DNA from: Dastarcus helophoroides
Lineage: Eukaryota; Arthropoda; Insecta; Coleoptera; Bothrideridae
Assembly: GCA_028583605.1 (NCBI GenBank)
Contig: CM053332.1
Coordinates: forward strand, 15,907,267 to 15,971,266
Length of the DNA: 64,000 nucleotides
Direction of reading: 5' to 3'
This document shows, one piece after another, positions 1 to 11,654 of the stretch. The notes under the pieces are model-generated. The model did not search any database. It was not told where the DNA came from and was given only the letters and a program-made list of their open reading frames with translations. Both the position numbers and the translations under genes were made by a program. Every line of letters begins with the position of its first letter. Within the stretch, counting starts at the first letter, position 1.

Positions 1-645
1 TCTCTTGCTTCCATGTTCTTTCTTCCCCATGTTTCTTTCTTCCCCTCCCCCCTATTTCTTCCCTTCTCTTCCTTCCTCTGTATTTTTTCTATTTTCTTCC
101 TTTTTTATTTATTCCCTATTCTTTCTTGTTCTTATATTCCTTCTATTTCTCTCTTTTTTCCATCCTCTTACTACCCTCATGTTTCTTCTCTTTCTTTCCC
201 TTATCTCCCATCCTTTCACTTTTTCCCTTCTTTGCCCTCCCTTCCCTTCTCTTTCCCCTTGTCTTCCTTTCTCTTCTCTTTTCTTCACTTTTTTTCCTCT
301 TCTCCCTTCCCTCCTCTTCCTGCCACCTAACTTCATCTCTTCACTTCTTTTCTTTTTCCTTTTAACTTGTCTTCCTTTTCTTCTTACCTTCTGTTGCTTT
401 TCATCTCTTTCTTCCATCCTCTCCCTTCCCTTCTGTTCCTTTCATCCTCCCCCTTCTTTTTTTTTGTTACCTTTTCTTCTCCTCTCTTCTCTTTCCTTCT
501 ATTTTCTTTCTTTTCTTTCTTTCTCTTCCATTCCTTAACTTCTTTCCTCCTCTCTTCTTTCCCTTCTGTTATTTCTCCCGCTTGCTGTCTTTCTATTCTC
601 TGTCTTCTCTTTCCCCTATCTTCTCTTTCTTTCTTTTTCTTCCCC
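1..645. repeat. Polypyrimidine low-complexity tract
   Basis: The + strand is almost entirely C and T (irregular mixtures of TTCC, TTCTC and TTTCC) up to about 645, after which ordinary AT-rich sequence begins. Long open frames on both strands here are composition artefacts (Ser/Phe/Leu or Lys/Arg/Glu only). It lies in the region upstream of the first OLA1 exon visible in the window. Confidence 0.9.
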
Positions 646-1867
646 AATATCGAATTATCCATATCTACGCGACAGTCTCTGGGTCTAGCGCCACCAAGGG
701 GCCCCGACTCCTATGAGAAAAATAGGTATATTCGTTTTACTAAGGTTTTGGGTTTATTGTTTTAAAGAACAAATAATTTCCCAAAAACAATTTTACTTTA
801 CTTAAAACTTATGTGGTTTATATTAGGGATCGTACCGAGATTTCGGTTTTGCTCAGTTTTGGTTAAAAAATTTAGTTAAGACTTAGATCTAACGGAACCT
901 TCAAATTTAAAGTTTAAAATATGAATTTTCGAGAATAAAAATCTAATTTTATGAAAAACGTTATTACATTCATTGAGTAAAATTTTTCTAAATTTCGACT
1001 TAAATATCAAATTTTCCTATTATATTACAATTTAGAACTTCCGAAGAGAAAACGAAGTATTCGTGGTTTTGTCGAAATTTCCACTGACATTTGCAGTTTC
1101 TTAATTTTTAATTTTAACTCACAATTGGAAAAAAAATCGAAATTAGGGAATCAAAGGTCGAATCGGCAAGATAAAAGCCATAATTTCTAGAAAAGTTCTA
1201 AATTTCGAATTTGAAATAGGAATTTTGGGGAAAAAATTTAAAAAATTGTTAATTTAGATGAGAAATTTTATTCATGGTGGACTCCTACTGGTTGGAAACA
1301 TTATGAAATTGTGTGTCAAAATTTTAAAAGAAAGTCAAAACGTATGAAGAAAAATTTTGTCAATGTTTTTATTTTTTTTTAGAAACTTTTGGCCTTTGAA
1401 AGAAAAATGTTGAGTTTTTTCTTCTAATATTTACTGTGTCTTTAAAATCCCGAATTCAAAAATTAAATTCCTATTAGTTTTAAAAGAAGAAAGTCGAAAT
1501 CTCAAGCAAATAAACATTTTTGGAAAAAGTAAATTTTGAAGTGTCCAATTTGAACGAATACTAAATTCATTAGGGAAAATGTCTTATTTCGATTTTAATC
1601 CCGAAATTCCTATTTTTCTATAAATTTTGAACTTCTGGAAAGAAAATAATTTCGAGTGAAATTTGAAATTTTTTATAACGAAAATTCGTATTTTTTTGTA
1701 AATTTCCAGTTTTTCTTCAGATTTTGCCTCTCCATTTGGCATTACAACTAGGTTTGGAATTTTTACACTCTCAAATTCCAGATTTTTATTGAAGTTTTTT
1801 AACTAAAGTCATAATTGAATTTTTCAAAAAACAAAAAAAAATTAAAATTTTATATTTAATAATTGAT
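646..1867. other. AT-rich intronic sequence, no gene seen
   Basis: AT-rich sequence with scattered words such as GAAATTTCGA and AAAATTTCGA but no clear tandem period. I see no exon, RNA gene or transposon ends. It is probably part of an OLA1 intron. Confidence 0.6.
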
Positions 1868-2035
1868 CTACAAATATTGTTCCCTGAAACCAAGGAAGAT
1901 TAAAAAACGCAACAACACTTTCTCTAATGCATTTCATCTTCAGGTATCATCTTCATTTCTCTGAAGATGATCGTTGGCTATCGAAAGGCGTTGTGGCTCT
2001 GAATTGTTTTTTGTGACTGAGAAGTTTGTTGGTAT
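1868..2035. repeat. Degenerate copy of the GTTCCCTGAAACCAAG foldback family
   Basis: Contains GTTCCCTGAAACCAAGGAAG, an A-run, then CTCTGAAGATGAT and ATCGAAAGGCGTTG. The same ordered words recur at 10559-10708, 24211-24300, 38794-38912 and 45620-45972. This copy is diverged and its second arm is eroded. Confidence 0.65.
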
Positions 2036-2049
2036 AAAGCCTTTAAATG

Positions 2050-3286
2050 GCTTAATTTGACCGCTTTCTTCCTTCTATTCGCTTTTCTTTCTCTTCCTTT
2101 TTCTTCTTTTCTCTTCTAGTCTCTAATTTCCGTTCTTTTTCCTGTTTTCTTCTCTTCCTTCTCCCCTCCTCTTCCTCCTCTTGATTCCTTCTTCCTTCCC
2201 CACTTTACTTCTTCTTTTGTCTTTCCTTGTCTTATTTTTCCTTTTCTCCTCTTCTCTTTTCTTGTCTCCTCTTGTCTTCACTTATTTTTTCTTTTCTTCC
2301 CTTCCCTTCACTGCTCTATCCCCCTCCCTATCTTTCTACTTTGCTCTTCTCTTCCCTTCTCTTCTGTTTCCTTCTCTTCCCGCTTCTTCCCTTCTCGTCC
2401 CTTTTCTTCTCTTATCTTATCTTTTCTTCTCTTCTCTTATCTTCTCTTCCCTTCTCTTCTCTTCCCTTCTTTCATCTTCTCTTCTCTCCTCTCCTCTCCC
2501 CTCTCTTCTCTTCTCTTCGCTTTCCTTCCCTTCTCTTCTCTTCTCTTCTCTTCTCTTCTCTTCTCTTCTCTTCTCTTCTCTTCTCTTCTCTTCTCTTCTC
2601 TTCTCTTCTCTTCTCTTCTCTTCTCTTCTCTCTCTTCTCTTCTCTTCTCTTCTCTTCTCTTCTCTTCTCTTCTCTCTTCTCTTCTCTTCTCTTCTCTTCT
2701 CTTCTCTTCTCTTCTCGTTCTCTTCTCTTCTCTTCTCTTCTCTTCTCTTCTCTTCTCTTCCTCTTCTTCTCTTCTCTTCTACTTTCTCTTCTCTTCTCTT
2801 CTCTTCTCTTCTCTTCTCTTCTCTTCTCTTCTCTTCTCTTCTCTTCTCTTCTCTTCTCTTCTCTTCTCTTCTCTTCTCGTTCTTCTCTTCTCTTCTCTCT
2901 CTTCTCTTCTCTTCTCTTCTCTTCTCTTCTCTTCTCATTCTCTTCTCTTCTCTTCTCTTCTCTTCTCTTCTCTTCTCTTCTCTTCTCTTCTCTTCTCTTC
3001 TCTTCTCTTCTCTTCTCTTCTCTTCTCTTCTCTTCTCTTCTCTTCTCTCTCTTTCTCTTCTCTTCTCTTCTCTTCTCTCTCTTCTCTTCTCTTCTCTTCT
3101 CTTCTCTTCTCTTCTCTTCTCTTCTCTTCTCTTCTCTTCTCTTCTCTTCTCTTCTCTTCTCTTCTCTTCTCTTCTCTTCTCTTCTCTTCTCTTCTCTTCT
3201 CTTCTCTTCTCTTCTCTTCTCTTCTCTTCTCTTCTCTTCTCTTCTCTTCTCTTCTCTTCTCTTCTCTTCTCTTCTCTTCTCTTCTC
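2050..3286. repeat. Polypyrimidine tract with long (TTCTC)n microsatellite
   Basis: From about 2050 the + strand is C/T-rich. From about 2525 to 3286 it becomes a nearly pure pentanucleotide array (TTCTC), about 150 units, with occasional 2-3 bp slips (CTCTCTT, CGTTC, ATTC). It ends abruptly at TCTAAATATAC. Overlapping frames reading Leu-Phe-Ser-Ser-Leu or Arg-Arg-Glu-Glu-Lys are repeat artefacts, not genes. Confidence 0.97.
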
Positions 3287-4125
3287 TAAATATACTTAAT
3301 AGCGTTAGCTCGATATTTTACCTTATTACATTTTCCTTCAAAACGCTATGAACTGAAAGTATTATCGGAATTTTTGTAAAAAAAATCTCCGTTGTAAACT
3401 CTCTTGTGTGAGGCGCTTCGACAGTCATCATTATTAGGTGCCACAAAGGGCGATTTCACGTGCGAATGATCCAGCAAGTATCAATGACACGCACCACGAC
3501 GTAATTGATTTCATTCGACATGTTTAACAAGGTGAAATGGTGAATAGAAGAAGAGCCCGTGCCGGGTCAGGGCGGGGTCGACCCCCGCTGCACGGCAGCA
3601 CCTCGCCGCGAGATCGCGGGCGGTCCTCTCGGCAGGTGTCAGCGTCAACTTATTAGTTTGAGGTTTTTTTAACAACCAGCATCCCAGTCATCGTGAACAA
3701 ATGCTTATACATGGCTAATGTGCCCAATGACGTTTTACTTTGTGGAATTTCGTAAACTTATCAGAGCCAAAACTTCCCATGGATTCAGTTTATTCTTTTT
3801 CTATTGCATGAGTGGAAAATGTGTGAAAAATCTGCACTCTACATGGCACAAAAGACTAGAATCAATTCTTAGCAATATCTTTAAAAATGTATCAGTTGTG
3901 CGAGAATTTAAAAAAATGCAATTTTCAGTTATTGGGGTACTTTTCGAAAAGCGATTAAATAATTTGATGTTAAGAAGTGCTTTACGTAACTTTTTTTCTA
4001 ATTTAATCAACCCTGCATCTCTAACGATTTCCGATATCCCAACAGTAAGCGAGCTTATGAGGTGCCATGTGTATTGTCTCTTTTTAATTTTTATTTTTTA
4101 ACATTCTTACCTCTTTTATTTACAG
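3287..4125. other. Unique intronic sequence with a GC-rich island (3400-3660)
   Basis: This stretch lies directly before the first visible OLA1 exon. It is not built of the satellite words. Between about 3400 and 3660 it is markedly GC-rich (GCCCGTGCCGGGTCAGGGCG, then CGCCGCGAGATCGCGGGC). No OLA1 coding similarity is visible. A 127-codon frame at 3718-4101 has no recognisable similarity. Confidence 0.55.
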
Positions 4126-4203
4126 GACACGCTTTTGAAAATCAAAAGTCTTCTCGTTGACGAGAAGAAACACATACGATTTGGTGATTGGGACGCGAAA
4201 GAT
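4126..4203 (+). CDS. Ola1: OLA1 (Obg-like ATPase 1), internal exon; five 3'-half exons lie in the window
   Basis: OLA1 is a cytoplasmic Obg/YchF-family P-loop NTPase (binds ATP as well as GTP) linked to translation and stress control. This exon follows TTTACAG and ends before GTAAGT; its 26 codons end in [13 protein letters not shown], matching the family segment after the helical region. The five exons (78, 98, 147, 97, 234 bp) join in consistent phase to 217 residues plus stop, about the C-terminal 55% of a roughly 396-residue protein. The P-loop and G motifs are not in the window and must lie upstream. I searched 1-4125 for the preceding exon and saw none, so the upstream intron is longer than 4 kb. 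Identification is from strong family resemblance across all five exons. Confidence 0.93.
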
Positions 4204-4883
4204 GTAAGTTTAGCTTCATTTCAGAGTGTATTAATAATATCAAAACTTTTCTTGATACATTTAAAAATTTATTTATTTCGGTTGTATCGTTAATGTAATT
4301 TACAAATTATTCTGTCAGAATTGTGTGGAGTTATCCCAAGGTACTTCGTAAGTGTAAAGTTCTGCTTTCCAGACGGATACTCGAATGCCAAAGTCGTAAA
4401 AAGCAAATGATAAATTGCTTTCGAGGCTTGCAAGTCACTTTCGACCTGCCAGGTACTTTGCGCTCGAGTCCCGCTGAGTTTAAAACTCTCACATAGTGTC
4501 AATCTCAGCGTGCATAAAAGGAATCACCAGGTGGTGATATTATTATACCACATTAGAGCCGAATGAACATCGTCATCATTCTTATGAAAGCAAAACGTTA
4601 TCCTGGCGTTTGGCTTATTGAATTTTTTACCGCGCGAACTATGTGAGATTCGTAAACAATTTATCAGTATCAGTTAACATGAATTGTCCACAAATCACAC
4701 AAAAATTGCTTAGGGGACACCATTAATACAGAGTCCCACCTGTAAATGATTTTGGTAACAGGAATTTAACAATCAAAGTTAGTAAGATGAAAAATTCGTG
4801 AAGAAAAATTGTTGTAAAATTTTACATTCGATTTCTGTAATTTTTTCTGAATCTATTATTTTTTTATCTTATATTGTTTTCAG
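4204..4883. other. OLA1 intron, mostly unique sequence
   Basis: A GTAAGT...TTTTCAG intron of 680 bp. It lacks the satellite words that dominate later introns, and I see no gene or element in it. Confidence 0.7.
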
Positions 4884-4981
4884 ATAGAAATTCTCAACAA
4901 GTATTTGTTCCTGACATCAAAGCCTGCCCTGTATTTGGTAAATTTATCGGAAAAAGATTACATAAAGAAGAAGAACAAATG
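4884..4981 (+). CDS. Ola1: OLA1 exon: [10 protein letters not shown] segment
   Basis: It begins after TTGTTTTCAG and ends before GTATGT, leaving TG as the first two bases of a Trp codon completed by the next exon. It encodes [14 protein letters not shown] followed by a segment ending [12 protein letters not shown], a highly conserved OLA1 stretch. Entry is in phase 0 from the previous exon. Confidence 0.95.
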
Positions 4982-5900
4982 GTATGTATTACTCACTTAC
5001 CTTCCTCTGTGATTTCTTCAATCCATTTTCCTTCTCATTCTCTTGATTTTCATTTGATCTTTTGTTTTCCTTGTAAGAGATTTTTTTTGGATTGCTTTTT
5101 AGAAAGGTGGTCATTGAACGGTTGACGTACGTCTTATATATTATTTCTCAAAACTGTATTTTTTTTCCGTGTTTTTAAAAAAGTTCAAAATTTTCTGTAA
5201 AATGTAAAATTTCACGAAATCTTCACTTTTTTTGAGAAATTTTCACTTTTGGTGAAATTAAGTCTTTCCTTTAAAAATTGTTTACAGAAATTTCGAATGT
5301 TTTCTCTAGATTCGAATTTGAAAAAACTATTTATTACAATTTTCGACTTTTCTCGAAATTTTACTTCATTGGTTTCTTTAAATGTTTATGTCTCGGATTT
5401 TTTCCGAAAGTTTCGATTTTTTTTTAATCTCGAATATTCTGGAAAAAATTCAGAAATTCCGATTTTTCTCGAAATTTTACTTCTTCCGCAAAATTTCTAC
5501 TTTTTTCTAAAAGATTTTCGTAGAAATTTTAAATATTTTTTTCAAAATTTCAACTTGCTCGAAATTTTTACTCTTATGGCGATATTTCGATTTTTCCTAA
5601 AACAATTTTTTAGAACTTTACTTTTTTCCTGAAATTCCGAAATTTTTCCGTTTATGTAAATTACGTGTTTTCTAATTTTATATCAAAATAATTATTTAGA
5701 AATTTGGTTTTTTCTCGAAATTCTGAATTATTTCCTTTTTTTTTAACGCAAATTTAGTATTTTTGATTCACTTAAAAATTTCAACTTTTATAGCGATATT
5801 TCCCAAAACTGTTTTTGAGAATGTTTGAGATTTTTCTCGAAATACCGAATTTTTCTTTCGTGTTTTTTGATCGCTTCTAAAAATTTCGATTTTTGTTCTT
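4982..5900. repeat. Degenerate AT-rich satellite-like sequence, T-rich sense
   Basis: From about 5160 the + strand consists of irregular words such as CGAAATTTTTACTTTTTTC, the reverse complement of the words in the following array. No fixed period can be read by eye. A 127-codon Phe/Leu-rich frame at 5249-5632 is a composition artefact. Confidence 0.7.
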
Positions 5901-8900
5901 AGAAAAAGTTTACAATAATCTAGATCGAACTTTGAATAATTAAATTTCGAAAAAATGGTTGAATTTTCATGAAAAGTCGAAATTTAAAAAAAAAAGGTCC
6001 GAATTTTGAAAAAATCAAAAATTCATTGCAAAGTCGAAACTGATAATAAAAAGTTGAAATTCTCACAAATTTCGAAGAAAGGTTAAATTTTTAAGAAAAG
6101 TGGAAATTTTACAAAACGCCCAAAATTTTGAAAAAAATTTAAGCTTCGGGGCAAAGTCAAAACTTTGATAATAAAAAATAGTAATTTAGAAAACGTGGAA
6201 ATTCTGAGACAAATTGAAAATCTCAAAAAAGTCAAAATGTTCAAAAAAATTGAAATTCGGATTTTGAACATTTAAATTTCGAAAAAAAGGTTGAATTTTC
6301 ATGAAAAGTCGAAATTTAAAAAAAAGACCGCCATTTTGAAAAATCAAAACTTTGAGGAAAAGTCGAAACTTTGATAAAAAAAGTTGAAACTTTCAGAAAT
6401 TTCGAAGAAGGTTAAATTTTCAAGAAACGTAGAAATTTTAAAAAACGGTCAAAATTTTGAAAGAAATCTAAACTTCGGGGCAAAGTCAAAAGTTTGGTAA
6501 TAAAAAATAGTAGCAAATAAAATTTTCAGAAATCTTTGAAATTCTGAGAAAAACTCGAAAACCTCAAAAAAGTTGAAAACTTAAAAAAAATTGAAATTCG
6601 GATTTTGAACAATTAAATTTCGAAAAAAAGGTTGAATTTTCATGAAAGGTCGAAATTTAAAAAAAAGACCGCCATTTTGAAAAATCAAATTTTTGGGGAA
6701 AAGTCGAAACTGATAAAATAAAGTTGAAACTTTCAGAAATTTCGAAGATGGTTAAATTTTCAAAAAAAGTCGAAATTTTAAAAAATGGTCAAAATTTTTA
6801 AAAAAATCTTAACCTTGAGGCAAGGCAAAACTGTGACAATAAAAAGTAGTAATAAATAAAATTTTCAGAAAACGTGGAAATTCTGAGAAAAATCGAAAAT
6901 CTCAAAAAAGTCGAAATGTTCAAAAAAATTGAAATTCGGATTTTGAACAATTAAATTTCGAAAAAAAAGGTTGAATTTTCATGAAAAGTCGAAATTAAAA
7001 CAAAAGATCCGCCATTTTGAAAAATCAAAACTTTGAGGAAAAATCGTAACTTTGATAAAAGAAAGTTGAAATTTTCAGAAATTTCGAAGAAAGGTTAAGT
7101 TTTCAAGCAAAGTTCAAAATTTTTTAAAAAATAGGTCAAAATTTTGAAATAATCTAAACTTCGGGGCAAAGTCAAAACTTTAATAATAAAAAGTAGTAAT
7201 AAATAAAATTTCCAGAAAACGTGGAAATTCTGAGAAAAATCGAAAATCCTCAAATAAGTCGAAATGTTCAAAAAAATTGAAATTCGGATTTTGAACAATT
7301 AAATTTCGAAAAAAAGGTTGAATTTTCATGAAACGTCGAAATTTAAAAGAAAAAAGCCGCCATTTTGAAAAGTCAAAACTTTGAGGAAAAATCGAAACTT
7401 TGATAGAAAAAGTTGAAACTTTCAGAAATTTCGAAGAAGGTTAAATTTTCAAGAAAAGTCGAAATTTTAAAAAACGGTCAAAATTTTGAAAAAAATCTAA
7501 ACTTCGGGGCAAAGTCAAAACTTTGATAATAAAAAATAGTAATAAATAAAATTTCCAGAAAACGTGGAAATTCTGAGAAAAACTCGAAAACCTCAAATAA
7601 GTCGAAATGTTCAAAAAAATTGAAATTCGGATTTTGAACAATTAAATTTCGAAAAAAAGGTTGAATTTTCATGAAAGTCGAAATTTAAAACAAAAGCCGC
7701 CATTTTGAAAAATCAAAACTTTGAGGAAAGTCGAAACTTTGATAAAAAAAAGTTGAAACTTTCAGAAATTTCGAAGAAGGTTAAATTTTCAAGAAACGTC
7801 GAAATTTTAAAAAACGGTCAAAATTTTGAAAAAATCTAAACTTCGAGGCAAAGTCAAAACTTTGATAATAAAAAATTAATAAATAAAATTTCCAGAAAAC
7901 GTGGAAATTCTGAGAAAAACTCGAAAACCTCAAATAAGTCGACATGATCAAAAAAAATTGAAATTCGGATTTTGAACAGTTAAATTTCGAAAAAAAGGTT
8001 GAATTTTCATGGAAAGTCGAAATTAAAAACAAAAGGTCGCCATTTTGAAAAATCAAAACTTTGGGGAAAAATCGAAACTTTGATAAAAAAGAAGTTGAAA
8101 TTTTCAGAAATTTCGAAGAAAGGTTAAGTTTTCAAGCAGTTGAAATTTTTTTAAAAAATAGGTCAAAATTTTGAAACAATCTAAACTTCGGGGCAAAGTC
8201 AAAACTTTAATAATAAAAAATAGTAATAAATAAAATTTCCAGAAAACGTGGAAATTCTGAGAAAAACTCGAAAACCTCAAATAAGTCGACATGATCAAAA
8301 AAAATTGAAATTCGGATTTTGAACAGTTAAATTTCGAAAAAAAAGGTTGAATTTTCATGAAAAGTCGAAATTAAAAACAAAGGGTCGCCATTTTGAAAAT
8401 CAAAACTTTGGGGAAAAATCGTAACTTTGATAAAAAAGAAGTTGAAACTTTCAGAAATTTCGAAGAAGTTTAAATTTTCAAGAAAAGTCGAAATTTTAAA
8501 AAACGGTCAAAATTTTGAAAAAATCTAAACTTCGGGGCAAAGTCAAAACTTTGATAATAAAAAATAGTAATAAATAAAATTTCCAGAAAACGTGGAAATT
8601 CTGAGAAAAACTCGAAAACCTCAAATAAGTCGAAATGTTCAAAAAAATTGAAATTCGGATTTTGAACAGTTAAATTTCGAAAAAAAAGGTTGAATTTTCA
8701 TGAAAAGTCGAAATTAAAAACAAAAGGTCGCCATTTTGAAAAATCAAAACTTTGGGGAAAAATCGTAACTTTGATAAAAAAGAAGTTGAGATTTTCAGAC
8801 ATTTCGAAGAAAGGTTAAGTTGAAATTTTTTTTAAAAAATAGGTCAAAATTTTGAAATAATCTAAACTTCGGGGCAAAGTCAAAACTTTGATAATAAAAA

Positions 8901-9320
8901 ATAATAATAAATAAAATTTTCATAAAACGTGGAAATTCTGAGAAAAATCGAAAATCTCAAAAAAGTACGAAATGTTCAAAAAAATTGAAATTCGGATTTT
9001 GAATAATTAAATTTCGAAAAAACGGTTGAATTTTCATGAAAAGTCGAAATTAAAAACATGAGGTCGCCATTTCGAAAAATCGAAACTTTGATAATAAAAA
9101 GTTTAAATTTTCAGAAGTTTCGAAGGAAGGTTAAGCTTTCACACAGTCGAAATTTTTTTTAAAAAATAGGTCAAAATTTTGAAAAAATTTAAACTTCGGG
9201 GCAAAGTCAAAGCTTTGATAATTAAAAATAATAATAAATCAAATTTTCAGAAAACTCGGAAATTCTGAGAAAAAATCGAAAATCTCAAAAAAGTTGAAAT
9301 GTTCATAAAATAGAATTGTT
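5900..9320. repeat. Tandem array with ~342-bp unit (about 10 copies)
   Basis: The landmark GAAATTCGGATTTTGAACA recurs near 6263, 6605, 6942, 7291, 7635, 7972, 8316, 8661 and 9001, so steps are 337-349 bp. Other landmarks in fixed order are GGTTGAATTTTCATG, CGCCATTTTGAAAA, ACTTCGGGGCAAAGTC and CCAGAAAACGTGG. Each unit is itself made of 15-20-bp words ending in GTCGAAA. Repeated minus-strand open frames are shadows of this periodicity. It lies inside the OLA1 intron 4982-10781. Confidence 0.95.
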
Positions 9321-10070
9321 TGAGAAAGAGTCAAATTTATATAACAGTCGAGACTTCGAAAAGATCAAAACTTTTGAGAAATAGTCAAAATTTTGAAGAA
9401 AGGCCGAAATTTTCAAAAAAAGCGAAAATTTTGCAAGAATGTCAAAGTTAAAATAATATTTCGAAATAGTCGAATTCCAAAAAATAAAAACTACAAGAGT
9501 CGAAGTTTTGAGAAAAAGTCGAATTTTTGTGCCAAAAATTTAGTGTTTTCAGGAAAAGTACAAATTACCACAAAAGCCCAAATTTCCAGAAAAATCTAAA
9601 TTTGGAAAAGGCCAAAATTTTGAAAAAAATTTTGAAAAACAGCCAAAATTTTGAAAAAAGGCCAAAATTTTGGAAAAAAAAGCGACGAAAAGTTTCATAA
9701 TAATAAGACAAGATTAATGGAAACCTCTAAATGAAAAACTAAAATGTCGGGGATAATATTTTTTGATTTTAAAGTCCTTATACTTTTTCTAAGAAAATAA
9801 TTTGAAAAAGGTGAAAAAAGGCCAAAACTATAGTCAAGTAAGATTTTAATAAGAAAAAGAAATTTCGACGTTCTTCAAAATGTCGAATTTTCTCTAAATA
9901 TTTCTGATAAAAATTTCGAGATTTTTTCCATATTTGGACTTTCTTTGAGACATTTTTTTTGTAGATCGAACTAAAATTGTAAAACTTAAGTTTTAAGTTG
10001 AATTTACAATTTGGTTGAAAATTGTCAAAAATTTTAATTATATCGAAACTGCGATGGTCTTCGTTAGCCA
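9321..10070. repeat. Degenerate continuation of the GTCGAAA array
   Basis: Words such as AAAAGTCGAATTTT and GGCCAAAATTTTGAAAAA continue without the 342-bp landmarks. The repeat fades near 9700 and ends at about 10070. Confidence 0.75.
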
Positions 10071-10074
10071 CTCA

Positions 10075-10340
10075 TTCCCGATAACGACCGAAACACGATC
10101 GACTTGACAAAGGTGCACCGTACAATGGCTCCATCATTGGCAGCAATGTTTAATTACCAGAACCTATTTAGATCCCGCTTCCACCACCGCCGCAGATCAA
10201 CCCCGGCCATAATGGCCACTGATTACTTTGATCTACCGACGACGGCCATCAATCGCGTCTAATTTACTATTCAGCTCGTGCCGTTTATTGCATAACAGTG
10301 CAGAGGACTTAATTAGGACACTGTTATGCACGAACACCGG
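10075..10340. other. Unique GC-rich island in OLA1 intron; possible regulatory DNA
   Basis: Sharp change from AT satellite to balanced, non-repetitive sequence (CCACCACCGCCGCAGATCAA, GGCCATAATGGCC). It holds an 11-bp perfect inverted repeat, GCATAACAGTG at 10290-10300 and its complement at 10319-10329, with TAATTAGG (homeodomain-type core) in the loop. It has no long frame or splice-bounded exon. A conserved enhancer is an inference only. Confidence 0.45.
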
Positions 10341-10558
10341 TGTTCTTTACACCCTGCATTTCGCGATTGTTTGGGAACTCAATGGACTTCGTTAACTGGA
10401 GGATTCGTTGCCTCTTAGACTCTGATCGTGTACGTTATGGGTCGCTTTGACGGTGGTCTTGATTTTTTTTTGCCAGAGAATCTCTAGTGTTAACAAACAT
10501 GTTAAAAGTCTTTTTTTTTTGGTGGAACGGATTTGTCCTTGATTATCTTCAAATATTG
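10341..10558. other. OLA1 intron, mixed unique sequence and foldback-family edge
   Basis: Contains GGTGGAACGGATTTGTCC near 10522, a motif that also flanks the related elements at 38940 (reverse) and 45620. It may be an outer part of the same mobile element. Confidence 0.45.
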
Positions 10559-10708
10559 ATATACTAATTTGTCCCCTAAAACCAAGAAAGATTAAAAAAT
10601 ACAACAAAAGTTATTCTAAGGCGTTTCAATGGATATCGAAACGCGTTGGAACAACTTTTGTTGTATTTTTTAATCTTTCTTGGTTTTAAGGGATAAGATT
10701 AGTATATC
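10559..10708. repeat. Foldback MITE-like element with nested hairpin
   Basis: The left arm (about 10559-10612, containing TTTGTCCCCTAAAACCAAG) is the near-perfect reverse complement of the right arm (about 10650-10708, TCTTTCTTGGTTTTAAGGG). The loop carries its own stem, GCGTTTC...GAAACGC. It ends 73 bp before the OLA1 exon at 10782, so any transcript of this intron could fold into a long hairpin there. Confidence 0.85.
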
Positions 10709-10781
10709 AGGGTTAAAAATCCAAACATCGACATTAATTTGTCGACGGTTAATGATTGTTTTTTCTGTTTTACAATCGCAG

Positions 10782-10928
10782 GTTAGCGAAGCTCAAAGAA
10801 TGGGTAGACAAGAACGATCCCGGCTCTGTAATTATTCCATTTTCGGGGGCTTTCGAGATGAAATTACTGGAAGAATACGAAGATCCGGAATTGAGGAAGA
10901 AGTTCTTGGAGGAAAACAATGCGACCAG
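10782..10928 (+). CDS. Ola1: OLA1 exon: [13 protein letters not shown] segment
   Basis: It follows TTTACAATCGCAG and ends before GTAATT. Its first G completes the Trp codon of the previous exon, and it ends in AG, completed as Ser by the next exon. It encodes [15 protein letters not shown] and IIPFSGAFE, conserved in OLA1, then an acidic/basic helical stretch. The preceding intron is 5.8 kb and mostly satellite. Confidence 0.95.
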
Positions 10929-11654
10929 GTAATTCTTAACAAATTAGGATTATTACACTAATTCATTGCAAGGGCGGTAACGAGACGTCCCATTGACATT
11001 TTATTTTCCATAAATATCACTCTGGTAGAATTGGGCTGCAACCGATACGTTAAAACAGCCGGGATAATCATAGTAATCCGTCGACTGTTATTGAGCATGC
11101 CAGTGACATTAGCCAATTATTTAACTTCCATATTACAGAGACGATTGAAAGCTACATCAAAAGCAATAATAACGGCATTAATGGCTGTTGAAATGTGGCC
11201 AGTGTGTAATTTAATTTGAATTTTATACTATCGCCGGAGGTGTTTTTATCCGTCTCTTATAGTCTTCTGTCTATTAAAAATAACGATCCAATGACAAATC
11301 CATCTGATTCCTGACCACGTAGTCGGTATTTCGGGGTCCTAATAACAGGTTTCCATCGACCGGTACGGGTCCCGAAGGTACCCCATTCACAAAAACTAAG
11401 ACCACAAGGCAATCCGAGCCCCCGCAATTATTGTCATTATGTTTTCTATTCTGTAGAACCATAATTATTTTGGGGTGGTGCCGTTAAAAAGATATTAGAA
11501 AGAAAAAAGGAATCTGGTTGTGGATTTGCCGTTTGAACTAATTGTGATAATATTAACGATTCCTGCGTTAATGTTATTACTTCAAATGATTGTATAGCAT
11601 TATTTTTATAAAATGTAATATAACCTATTTCTGGTAAAATACTTATGATTTTAG
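10929..11654. other. OLA1 intron, unique sequence
   Basis: A 726-bp intron of ordinary complexity and moderate GC with no satellite words. It contains short balanced stretches (CCGGGATAATC, GTAATCCGTCGAC). No exon-like frame or element ends were seen. Retained regulatory sequence is possible but not shown. Confidence 0.6.

Noticed and set aside
2181..3351. Two ~370-codon frames of Leu/Phe/Ser repeats and a 173-codon Arg/Glu/Lys frame
   Set aside because: Pure by-products of the stop-free pentanucleotide repeat in several frames.
3718..4101. 127-codon + frame before the first OLA1 exon
   Set aside because: No recognisable motif, no resemblance to OLA1, ends in Phe/Leu-rich sequence that is the next exon's polypyrimidine tract. 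Probably intronic chance frame.
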